Below, in pieces: positions 16,462-23,770 of a stretch of DNA of 64,000 nucleotides (within the stretch, counting starts at the first letter, position 1; every line of letters begins with the position of its first letter). The stretch is from DAIDKA01 sp036498905 (GTDB lineage Bacteria; Pseudomonadota; Gammaproteobacteria; Steroidobacterales; Steroidobacteraceae), in contig DASYER010000122.1 in NCBI GenBank assembly GCA_036498905.1, positions 1 through 64,000 of the forward strand. The letters are read 5' to 3'. The position numbers and the translations under genes were made by a program. The notes under the pieces are model-generated. The model ran no database searches and was not told the DNA's origin. It was given only the letters and a program-made list of their open reading frames with translations.

Positions 16462-18713
16462 GGCGGCAGGCGCGCTTCGAGTCGGTCGATTTTTCGCGGC
16501 CAACCACGCCTCAGAACGCTGCCGCGCTGCGCACGTTGACCCCGATATTCCTTGAGTTCGGACCACTCCAGCGTCTTGAACTGATCGCCCGTCCACAACA
16601 GCAGGGCGCCGCCCTTGGGTACGACGGTAACGCCGGCGAGGAACTCCTCGCGCGCGGCCAGTTTCTTGCCGCTTATGTCGTAGAGCTTGTTGCCCTTGCC
16701 CTTGGGCATCTCCGGGACGTCAGCTACCGGAAAGACCAGCAGCTTGCCCTCATTGCTCACCGCCGCCAGCAGGCTGTCCGCGGCCGGCACCAGCGCCGGC
16801 GGCAATACCAGCGCACCAGCCGGAACGTTCAGCACGGTCTTGCCGGCGCGCCGGTCCGTGACCAGATCCTTGAAGCGCGCCGTGAATCCGTAGCCGGCAT
16901 CACTGGCGAGCAGCCACAGGTCTTCCGCCTCGCCGAGCATCACCCCCGCGAAGCGCGCCCCGTCGGGAGGATTGAGGCGCCCGGACAACGGCTCACCCTG
17001 GCCCCGCGCCGAGGGCAGCGAGTGCGCCGGCAGCGTGTAGGTGCGACCGGTGCTGTCAATAAACACGGCATTTTGCAGACTGCGGCCGCGTGCCGCGCTG
17101 TGGAACGCATCCCCGGCCTTATACGACAGTGTCAGCGGATCAATCTCGTGCCCCTTGGCCGAGCGCGCGAAACCGCCCGTGGACAGCACCACCGTCACCG
17201 GTTCGTTGGCGATCAGGGTCGTCTCATCGATGGCCTGTGCCGCCTCGCGCTCCACGATCTTCGTACGCCGCTCATCGCCGTGCTTGTCCGCATCGGCGCG
17301 GATTTCACTGGCGATCAGCTTGCGCAGCTTCGCCTTGCTGGCCAGCAGCGCTTCGAGCTCGGCGCGCTCGGTAGCGAGCGACTTCTGCTCCTCGCGGATC
17401 TTCATTTCCTCAAGCTTTGCGAGGTGTCGCAGACGGGTGTTGAGGATCTCCTCGGTCTGCTCCTCGGAGAGCTTGAAGCGCTTCATCAGCACCGGCTTCG
17501 GCTCATCCTCGCGACGGATGATGCGGATCACCTCGTCCAGATTCAAAAAGGCGATCAGCAGGCCGTCGAGGATATGCAGCCGCCGGTTGACCTTGTCCAG
17601 GCGGAACTGCAGGCGCCGGGTCACGGTGGTGGTGCGGAACTGCAGCCAGCCGGTCAGCACGTCGCGCAGACCCATCACCCGCGGCCGTCCATCCAGCCCG
17701 ATGATGTTCAGATTGACCCGATAGTTGCGCTCCAGATCGGTGGTGGCGAACAGGTGCTTCATCAGCTCATCGAGGTCGATGCGGTTCGAGCGCGGCACGA
17801 TCACCAGTCGCGTCGCATTCTCGTGATCGGATTCGTCGCGCAGGTCCTCGACCATGGGCAGCTTCTTCGCGCGCATCTGCTCGGCGATCTGCTCGATCAC
17901 TTTGGTGGGCGAGACCTGCCAGGGAAAGGCATTGACGACGACATTGCCGTCCTCGATCACATAGGTGGCGCGGGCCTTGAAGCTGCCGACGCCCTTTTCA
18001 TAAAAGTCCTTCAGGTCGGCGCGCGGCGAGATGATCTCGGCGCCCGTCGGAAGGTCCGGCCCCTTGATGAACTTCATCAGCTGCGCGGTGCTCGCCTCCG
18101 GCTCCTCCAGCAGATGGATGCAGGCGTTGGCAACTTCACGCAGGTTGTGCGGTGGGATGTCCGTGGCCATGCCCACCGCGATGCCGGTGGTGCCGTTGAG
18201 CAGCAGGTTCGGCAGGCGCGCCGGCAGAATTGCCGGCTCCTCGCGCGAACCGTCGTAGTTCGGCACCCAGTCGACGGTGCCGTCAGACAGTTCCGCCAGC
18301 AGCACCTCGGCGTAGCGAGTGAGCTTTGCCTCCGTATAGCGCATGGCGGCGAAGGACTTCGGATCATCCTGGGAACCCCAGTTACCCTGCCCGTCGACGA
18401 GCGGGTAACGGTAGGAGAAGGGCTGCGCCATGAGCACCATGGCCTCGTAGCAGGCCGAGTCGCCGTGCGGATGAAACTTGCCCAGCACATCGCCGATCGT
18501 CAGTGCTGCCTTTTTGTGCCGGTTCGCCGCCGCGAGTCCGAGCTCGCCCATGGCATAGACGATGCGACGCTGGACCGGCTTGAGGCCATCCCCGAGCGCC
18601 GGCAGCGCGCGGTCGAGAATCACGTACATCGAATAGTCGAGGTAGGCCTTCTCGGTGAAGGTGCGCAGCGGTTGCCGTTCGACGCCTTCGAAATTCAGTT
18701 CCTGGTCCTGCAT
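16452..18713 (-). CDS. parC: DNA topoisomerase IV subunit A
   Basis: ParC is the DNA-breaking subunit of topoisomerase IV, which decatenates daughter chromosomes. The 753-residue length matches ParC rather than the longer GyrA. The active-site Arg125-Tyr126 is in AAMRYTEAKLT. The quinolone-resistance region reads HPHGDSACYE, with Ser86 and Glu90 at the positions equivalent to E. coli Ser80 and Glu84, so no common resistance substitution is present. The C-terminal part lacks the GyrA box. It begins three bases after the parE stop, as a parE-parC operon. Confidence 0.97.
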   Translation of the reverse strand: MQDQELNFEGVERQPLRTFTEKAYLDYSMYVILDRALPALGDGLKPVQRRIVYAMGELGLAAANRHKKAALTIGDVLGKFHPHGDSACYEAMVLMAQPFSYRYPLVDGQGNWGSQDDPKSFAAMRYTEAKLTRYAEVLLAELSDGTVDWVPNYDGSREEPAILPARLPNLLLNGTTGIAVGMATDIPPHNLREVANACIHLLEEPEASTAQLMKFIKGPDLPTGAEIISPRADLKDFYEKGVGSFKARATYVIEDGNVVVNAFPWQVSPTKVIEQIAEQMRAKKLPMVEDLRDESDHENATRLVIVPRSNRIDLDELMKHLFATTDLERNYRVNLNIIGLDGRPRVMGLRDVLTGWLQFRTTTVTRRLQFRLDKVNRRLHILDGLLIAFLNLDEVIRIIRREDEPKPVLMKRFKLSEEQTEEILNTRLRHLAKLEEMKIREEQKSLATERAELEALLASKAKLRKLIASEIRADADKHGDERRTKIVEREAAQAIDETTLIANEPVTVVLSTGGFARSAKGHEIDPLTLSYKAGDAFHSAARGRSLQNAVFIDSTGRTYTLPAHSLPSARGQGEPLSGRLNPPDGARFAGVMLGEAEDLWLLASDAGYGFTARFKDLVTDRRAGKTVLNVPAGALVLPPALVPAADSLLAAVSNEGKLLVFPVADVPEMPKGKGNKLYDISGKKLAAREEFLAGVTVVPKGGALLLWTGDQFKTLEWSELKEYRGQRAQRGSVLRRGWPRKIDRLEARLPPAD

Positions 18714-18716
18714 GCT

Positions 18717-20612
18717 CTAAACCTGCACCTCGGCCAGATTGCCGTTGGTCTCCAGCCACTCACGGCGGTCGGCGGCGCGCTTCTTCGCGAGCAGCATGTC
18801 CATGAGCTGATCCGTCTTGTCACCCGCATCCACCGTCAGCTGCACCAGGCGGCGGGTGCGCGGATCGATGGTGGTTTCGCGCAGCTGCGCGGGATTCATC
18901 TCGCCTAAGCCCTTGAAACGCGTGACCGACGGCTTGGTGCGCGCGTTCTCCTTGGCGATGCGCGCGATCACCTGGTCGCGCTCGGCATCATCCAGGGCGT
19001 AGTAGATCTGCTTGCCGGCATCGATGCGGTACAAGGGCGGCATCGCGACATAAATATGCCCGCCGGTAACCAGCGGCCGGAAGTGGCGCAGGAACAGCGC
19101 ACACAGCAACGTGGCGATATGCAGACCGTCCGAGTCAGCATCCGCGAGAATGCAGATCTTGTGATAACGCAGCTGCGAGACATCCGCAGAACCCGGATCG
19201 ACACCGAGCGCGATGCTGATGTTGTGCACTTCCTCGGAGGAGGCAATGGAGTTGGACTCCAGCTCCCAGGTATTCAAGATCTTGCCGCGCAGCGGCATGA
19301 TGGCCTGGAACTCGCGTTCGCGCGCCTGCTTGGCGCTGCCACCAGCGGAGTCACCTTCCACCAGGAACAGCTCCGAGCGTCGCGGCTCCTGGCTGGTGCA
19401 GTCGGCCAGTTTGCCGGGCAATGCCGGACCGCCGGCGATGCGCTTGCGGACCACCCGCTGCGCGGCACGCGCGCGCTCCTGCGCATTGGCAATGGCGAAC
19501 TGGGCGATCTTCTCGCCCGCATCGGCGTGCCCGTTGAGCCACAGTGCCATCGAATCACGGACAAAGCCCTCGACCACCGCCGCGGCATCCCGCGAGGCCA
19601 GTCGCTCCTTCATCTGTCCGGCGAACTGCGGTTCACGGATCTTCACCGACAGCACATAGCAGCACTTGTCCCAAACGTCCTCGGGGGTGAGCTTGATACC
19701 GCGCGGCACGAGGTTACGGAACTCGCAGAACTCCCGTACCGCCTGTGCCAGACCCGATCGCAGTCCGTTGACATGCGTGCCACCCTCGGCGGTCGGGATC
19801 AGGTTCACGTAGCTCTCGCCGAACACCGCGGGAATATTCGGTGCCCACAGCAGCGCATACCCGACCGCGTCGGTGTCGCTCTCGCGCGCCGCGGTAATGG
19901 GCTCGGCCGGCAGCCGCTCGGTGGACTCCAGCTCCTCCGTCAGATAGGCGCCGAGGTCGCCGCTGTAGAACCATTCGTCCTTCTCACCCGTGGCTTCGTT
20001 GGCGAAGGTGATGCGCAGGCCCGCACACAACACCGCCTTGGCCTTGAGCATGTGCCGCAGCTGCGGCACGGAGAACTTGTCGGAATCAAAGAACTTCGCA
20101 TCCGGCCAGAAGTGCACCGTGGTGCCGGTATTGCGCTGACCCACCGTGCCGACCACCGCGAGCTTGGAGTGCAGCTTCCCGTCCTTGAATGAGATCCGGT
20201 ATTCCTTGCCGCCACGACGGATGGTGCATTCCAGACGACTGGAAAGTGCGTTGACGACGGAGACACCCACCCCATGCAGCCCACCCGAGAACTTGTAGGC
20301 GGCTTTTTCGGAAAACTTACCGCCGGCGTGAAGGCGCGTGAGTATCAGCTCGACACCGGTGACCTTCTCCTGGGGATGGATATCGACCGGCATGCCACGA
20401 CCGTCGTCCGTGACTTCCAGTGAGCCGTCCTTGAAGAGCGTGACATCGATCTGGGTGCAATACCCCGAGGTGGCCTCATCGACGCTGTTGTCGACGACCT
20501 CGTGGGCCAGATGGTTGGGCCGCTGGGTGTGGGTGTACATGCCCGGGCGGCGACGCACGGGCTCCAACCCGGAGAGGACTTCGATATCGGAGGCAGTGTA
20601 ACTTTGGCTCAT
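18717..20612 (-). CDS. parE: DNA topoisomerase IV subunit B
   Basis: ParE is the ATPase subunit of topoisomerase IV. The 631-residue protein has the GHKL ATP-binding motifs EVVDNSVDEA, DDGRGMPV and GLHGVGVSVVNALS. The Toprim motifs EGDSAGG and DADSDG follow in the C-terminal half. The length fits ParE (about 630) and not GyrB (about 800). It starts MSQSYTASDIEVLSGLEPVR, typical of gammaproteobacterial ParE. It is co-directional with parC, three bases apart. Confidence 0.97.
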   Translation of the reverse strand: MSQSYTASDIEVLSGLEPVRRRPGMYTHTQRPNHLAHEVVDNSVDEATSGYCTQIDVTLFKDGSLEVTDDGRGMPVDIHPQEKVTGVELILTRLHAGGKFSEKAAYKFSGGLHGVGVSVVNALSSRLECTIRRGGKEYRISFKDGKLHSKLAVVGTVGQRNTGTTVHFWPDAKFFDSDKFSVPQLRHMLKAKAVLCAGLRITFANEATGEKDEWFYSGDLGAYLTEELESTERLPAEPITAARESDTDAVGYALLWAPNIPAVFGESYVNLIPTAEGGTHVNGLRSGLAQAVREFCEFRNLVPRGIKLTPEDVWDKCCYVLSVKIREPQFAGQMKERLASRDAAAVVEGFVRDSMALWLNGHADAGEKIAQFAIANAQERARAAQRVVRKRIAGGPALPGKLADCTSQEPRRSELFLVEGDSAGGSAKQAREREFQAIMPLRGKILNTWELESNSIASSEEVHNISIALGVDPGSADVSQLRYHKICILADADSDGLHIATLLCALFLRHFRPLVTGGHIYVAMPPLYRIDAGKQIYYALDDAERDQVIARIAKENARTKPSVTRFKGLGEMNPAQLRETTIDPRTRRLVQLTVDAGDKTDQLMDMLLAKKRAADRREWLETNGNLAEVQV

Positions 20613-20642
20613 CGCATTGATTGACGGAATTGAGGGCAGCAG

Positions 20643-20664
20643 CGCGCCGCCCGCGGGTGGCGCG
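20643..20664 (-). terminator. GC-rich hairpin between the DUF3501 gene and parE
   Basis: CGCGCC and GGCGCG form a 6-bp stem around a 10-base loop in the 82-bp spacer downstream of the DUF3501 gene. A second perfect palindrome, GGACCGGTCC, lies at 20684-20693. No T tract follows on the minus strand, so termination is only suggested by position. Confidence 0.3.
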
Positions 20665-20694
20665 ATCTTAGCCGATTACGCGAGGACCGGTCCG

Positions 20695-21279
20695 TCAGTT
20701 CAAGTCGCCCAGAAGCGACGCGCGGATACGCTCGTCGACCGGTGCAACGGCATGATGATACTGAGCGTGATCGACGCCGGCGCCGAGGGCAGCGCCGCTC
20801 TTCAGGGCGCTCACCATGGGCCCGTCAAGCTCGAAGCGCAGGAAGTGCACCGCGGAAGTCTTTTCGTCGTTCTCGCGCGGCAGGTCTTCATCGGCAATGC
20901 CGAATACCTTTTCGAGCCCTGCGACCTGCGCCCAACAGCGGGCCTCGACGCCGCGCAGTCTGATGAGCTGATCGCGGCGCAGCTCGGTGTCGGGGAATTC
21001 CAGCAGCAACGTCACCTTCCAGTTGGCGCCATCGGGAATCAAGGGATTGTAGGCATCCAGTTCCTCTTGAATGCCCGCCGGCTCGAACACCTTCTCGGCG
21101 CGCAGCATCTCCTGGATCTGGTACTGGATGGTGAGACGGTCCTCAAAGCACCAGGTCATGTTCGGCCCCATACTCAAGCGCCGGTGGCTCTTGTGCTCCA
21201 GAACCTGGGTGCGAAACTCGTTGCGCCTGCGCGCGTACTGCTCAAGGCTGAAGAGCTGTTCAACGGTCAGCTTTTCCAT
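20695..21279 (-). CDS. DUF3501 family protein
   Basis: This 194-residue soluble protein of unknown function is recognised as DUF3501 by its N-terminal LTVEQLFSLEQYARRRNEFR region, its conserved RRLSMGPNMTWCFEDR segment and its genomic partners. Such proteins occur next to rubrerythrin and a GlpC-like Fe-S oxidoreductase, exactly as here. No signal peptide or membrane segment is visible. AAGGA lies upstream of the ATG. The gap to the oxidoreductase gene is 12 bp, so the two are co-transcribed. The context suggests a role in peroxide or oxygen protection, which is inference. Confidence 0.82.
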   Translation of the reverse strand: MEKLTVEQLFSLEQYARRRNEFRTQVLEHKSHRRLSMGPNMTWCFEDRLTIQYQIQEMLRAEKVFEPAGIQEELDAYNPLIPDGANWKVTLLLEFPDTELRRDQLIRLRGVEARCWAQVAGLEKVFGIADEDLPRENDEKTSAVHFLRFELDGPMVSALKSGAALGAGVDHAQYHHAVAPVDERIRASLLGDLN

Positions 21280-21291
21280 TCGGACAATCCT

Positions 21292-22683
21292 TTAAATTCC
21301 ATAGGCAAGCCGCAACAGCTTCAGGGGATGCTCGGGCCCATGGCCGCCGGCGCTGCTCGCGGTAGCCGTGCCCTGCGGCAGCAGGCTTTCGATCTGGTGA
21401 CCTGCCATCGGACAGTCACTGGTGTAATGCGCGGGGGCAGCATTCTGAACCCGCGTCGCCACCGGTTTTCCGATCTTCACCGAGGCCGCCCGGAATTCCT
21501 GCTTCACCGCATAGGTGCCATCGTGGCCGGAGCAGCGTTCGATGACATCGACGGTGGTGTCCGGAACCAGGCGCAGCACATCGCGGGTCTTCAGTCCGAT
21601 ATTCTGCACGCGCAGGTGGCACGGAACGTGGTAGCTGACCTTGCCCAGTGAGGTCTTGAACTGCGTCTTCAGCTTGCCGAGTTTGTGCCGCAGCATCAGG
21701 TACTCGAACGGGTCGTAGATGCGCGCCGCGACCGCCCTGACGTCCGGATCGTCCGGGAACATCAGCGGCAATTCCTGCTTGAACATGAGCACGCAGCTGG
21801 GAATCGGCGCCACGATGTCGTAGCCGGCGGCGATCACCGCCAGCAGCTGCGGAATATTCTCTTCCTTGTAGGCCGCGACCGTCTTCAGATCCCCGAGCTC
21901 CAGGCGCGGCATGCCACAGCAGCGCTCCTTCGGTACCAGGCGCACTGCAATGTCGTTGTGGCTGAACACCGCCACCAGATCGGTGGCCAGATCCGGTTCA
22001 TTGCGATTGCCGTAACAGGTCGTGAACAGGGCCACCCGGCCGCGCAGCTCCTCGCGCGCGGTGGGAGCCGGGCCGGCCGGGGCCGGCTCCAGCGGGCCGT
22101 TCAGCGCCGCAAGGCGGGCACGGGCGGTGCTGGAATGAAACGGGGGGAGCGGTGCATCGCGGGCGACGCCGAGTGTCTTCTCCAGCAGCACTCGGGCCGG
22201 CTTGAATCGATTGACGGCATTGACGACTTCGGCGACCACCGGTATTCCGGCGATGCGTCCGACCGCCTCGGTCGAGGCCAGCACGCGATCACGCACACTG
22301 AAGCCTGCGCGGGTCGCATGGGTGGCCTTGGCGCGCAGCATCAGGTGGGGAAAATCGACGGCCCATGGATGGGGCGGCACGTACGGACACTTGGTCATGA
22401 AGCACATGTCGCACAGGTAACAGTGATCCACGACCTCCCAGTACACCTTCGGATCCACCGCCTCGAGTTCGCCGTTGGCGGTGGCATCGATGGCATCAAA
22501 CAGGGTCGGAAAGGACTGGCACAGACTGAAGCAGCGGCGACAGCCGTGACAGATATCAAAGACTCGATTGAGTTCCTTGGTCAGCGCCGCTTCGTTGTAG
22601 AAATCGGGGCTGCGCCAGTCGATCGGGTGACGGGTGGGTGCCTCGAGACTGCCTTCCCGGCCGCCGGTGGGAGCATTGCTCAT
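21292..22683 (-). CDS. GlpC-like (Fe-S)-binding oxidoreductase, heterodisulfide-reductase related
   Basis: This 463-residue protein carries two N-terminal 4Fe-4S motifs (CHGCRRCFSLC, then CYLCDMCFMTKCP) and C-terminal cysteine-rich CCG-type segments (ERCCGMPRLE and RCSGHDGTY). That is the layout of GlpC and the HdrD/B family. It probably relays electrons to the rubrerythrin encoded upstream. The ATG at 22683 is chosen because AGGA lies eight bases before it; the open frame continues to 22755 without such support. It lies between the rubrerythrin (81 bp away) and the DUF3501 gene (12 bp), forming a conserved three-gene set. Confidence 0.88.
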   Translation of the reverse strand: MSNAPTGGREGSLEAPTRHPIDWRSPDFYNEAALTKELNRVFDICHGCRRCFSLCQSFPTLFDAIDATANGELEAVDPKVYWEVVDHCYLCDMCFMTKCPYVPPHPWAVDFPHLMLRAKATHATRAGFSVRDRVLASTEAVGRIAGIPVVAEVVNAVNRFKPARVLLEKTLGVARDAPLPPFHSSTARARLAALNGPLEPAPAGPAPTAREELRGRVALFTTCYGNRNEPDLATDLVAVFSHNDIAVRLVPKERCCGMPRLELGDLKTVAAYKEENIPQLLAVIAAGYDIVAPIPSCVLMFKQELPLMFPDDPDVRAVAARIYDPFEYLMLRHKLGKLKTQFKTSLGKVSYHVPCHLRVQNIGLKTRDVLRLVPDTTVDVIERCSGHDGTYAVKQEFRAASVKIGKPVATRVQNAAPAHYTSDCPMAGHQIESLLPQGTATASSAGGHGPEHPLKLLRLAYGI

Positions 22684-22764
22684 CGATATCCTATGAAGTT
22701 GCGGCCGGCCGTGGCGCAAGGAACCGGCTTTTTCAGCCGGTTCCTTGAAAGACATTCCCCAAGA

Positions 22765-23178
22765 TCAGATCGAGTCCAACGCCTTCTGGAAACGGTTGGC
22801 GTGGGAACGCTCGGCCTTGGCGAGCGTCTCGAACCAGTCGGCAATCTCCGCAAAGCCTTCTTCGCGGGCCGACTTGGCCATACCCGGATACATGTCCGAA
22901 TACTCGTGCGTTTCGCCGGCAATGGCAGCCTTGAGATTCAGCTTGGTCTCACCGATCGGCAGGCCGGTCGCCGGGTCGCCGACGGCCTCGAGATACTCCA
23001 GGTGCCCATGGGCATGGCCGGTCTCACCCTCGGCCGTGGAGCGGAATACCGCCGACACGTCGTTGTAGCCTTCAACGTCCGCCTTTGATGCAAAATACAG
23101 ATAGCGGCGATTCGCCTGGGATTCCCCGGCAAATGCTTCCTTCAGATTGGTCTCGGTCTTACTGCCCTTGAGGTTCAC
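22765..23178 (-). CDS. Rubrerythrin (ferritin-like domain only)
   Basis: This 137-residue diiron protein probably reduces hydrogen peroxide using electrons from a partner Fe-S protein. The ferritin-like ligands lie in EAFAGES (Glu14, Glu19 region), AEGETGHAH, AIAGETHEY and LAKAERSHA, forming the ExxH-type sites of rubrerythrin. There is no C-terminal rubredoxin domain, so electrons must come from elsewhere, plausibly the neighbouring Fe-S oxidoreductase. The GTG at 23178 is preferred because GGAG lies eight bases upstream; a TTG at 23205 is the alternative. The gene is first in its operon and is preceded by a promoter with a palindromic operator. Confidence 0.9.
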   Translation of the reverse strand: MNLKGSKTETNLKEAFAGESQANRRYLYFASKADVEGYNDVSAVFRSTAEGETGHAHGHLEYLEAVGDPATGLPIGETKLNLKAAIAGETHEYSDMYPGMAKSAREEGFAEIADWFETLAKAERSHANRFQKALDSI

Positions 23179-23225
23179 GGTGGTCTCCTGCGGAAGGTGG
23201 TGCAACGAACGCCTGGAATGGCGAA

Positions 23226-23277
23226 ATTAGACTAGGTCTAATCTGTTTACCTTATTCGTCCCCCACGACCTCGTCAA
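23226..23277 (-). promoter_or_regulatory. Rubrerythrin promoter with palindromic operator
   Basis: On the minus strand a -35 TTGACG (23277-23272) and a -10 TAAGGT (23254-23249) are 17 bp apart. A 7-3-7 perfect inverted repeat, ATTAGAC-N3-GTCTAAT (23226-23242), begins six bases after the -10 and should cover the transcription start. That is an ideal repressor position. The regulator is not identifiable; an Rrf2- or Fur-type redox or metal sensor is a guess from the genes controlled. Confidence 0.6.
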
Positions 23278-23282
23278 TGACT

Positions 23283-23310
23283 TTGACCCATCGCCCGAGC
23301 ACTGTATAAG
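23283..23310 (+). promoter_or_regulatory. Sigma-70-like promoter for xseB
   Basis: TTGACC (23283-23288) and TATAAG (23305-23310) are separated by 16 bp, just upstream of xseB (ATG 23329). The elements match the sigma-70 consensus at five of six positions each. It is divergent from the rubrerythrin promoter. Confidence 0.6.
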
Positions 23311-23328
23311 GGGCCATCGCAAGCCTGC

Positions 23329-23643
23329 ATGACAGTCGAGATCCTTGTGGCCCCAACCGCCCAACCCAGCCAAGCCGCCGCTACCGCAGGGAATGAGAAT
23401 CCGGTGGATTTTGAGGCCTCATTGGCTGAACTTGAGGCCCTGGTGGAGCGTCTTGAACAAGGTGACCTGCCCCTGGATGAGGCCCTGAAGTCCTTCGAAC
23501 GGGGTGTCGCGTTGACGCGTCAGTGTCAGGGTGCCCTGAAAGCGGCCCAGCAGAAGGTGGAAATCCTGTTGAACAGCAGTGCCAATGCCGATCCCGAACC
23601 CTTCACCGAGAACCCCGAACCGGCTCTGAATTCGGCCGATTAG
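23329..23643 (+). CDS. xseB: Exodeoxyribonuclease VII small subunit
   Basis: XseB is the small subunit of exonuclease VII, several copies of which bind one XseA to degrade single-stranded DNA. The 104-residue protein carries the family signature in FEASLAELEALVERLEQGDL and the following LPLDEALKSFERGVAL. The first 25 residues are an Ala/Pro-rich extension, and the C terminus after the helical core is acidic and probably flexible. It precedes dxs directly; the ispA gene usually found between them is in the hopanoid locus instead. Confidence 0.94.
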   Translation: MTVEILVAPTAQPSQAAATAGNENPVDFEASLAELEALVERLEQGDLPLDEALKSFERGVALTRQCQGALKAAQQKVEILLNSSANADPEPFTENPEPALNSAD

Positions 23644-23722
23644 CCGCAGGGCCAACTCCATCCCGGTATCCTGGGGGCCCCGTCCGATACCCTATCCGTG
23701 TTGCACTCGTTAGACTTAGACA

Positions 23723-23741
23723 CCGTGGTTGATGTCCACGG
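23723..23741 (+). promoter_or_regulatory. Hairpin in the dxs leader
   Basis: CCGTGG and CCACGG form a perfect 6-bp stem around a 7-base loop, 30 bases before the dxs ATG. A second, longer inverted repeat (GGTATC/GATACC, 23665-23691, with GGGGCCCC inside) follows the xseB stop. Neither has a T tract. They may structure the xseB-dxs spacer, but no known riboswitch is recognised. Confidence 0.3.
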
Positions 23742-23770
23742 GGCGCTACAGAGGTCATAAAGCTCACCCC

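Noticed and set aside
16471..18713. Quinolone-resistance mutation in parC
   Set aside because: Ser86 and Glu90 at the two hot spots are the susceptible-type residues.
16536..18908. A 790-codon open frame on the plus strand opposite parC and the end of parE
   Set aside because: It lies antisense to two certain topoisomerase genes, resembles no protein family and is the type of long antisense frame common in high-GC DNA.
23644..23770. Possible thiamine or other riboswitch in the dxs leader
   Set aside because: Only simple hairpins are visible; no conserved riboswitch core was recognised.
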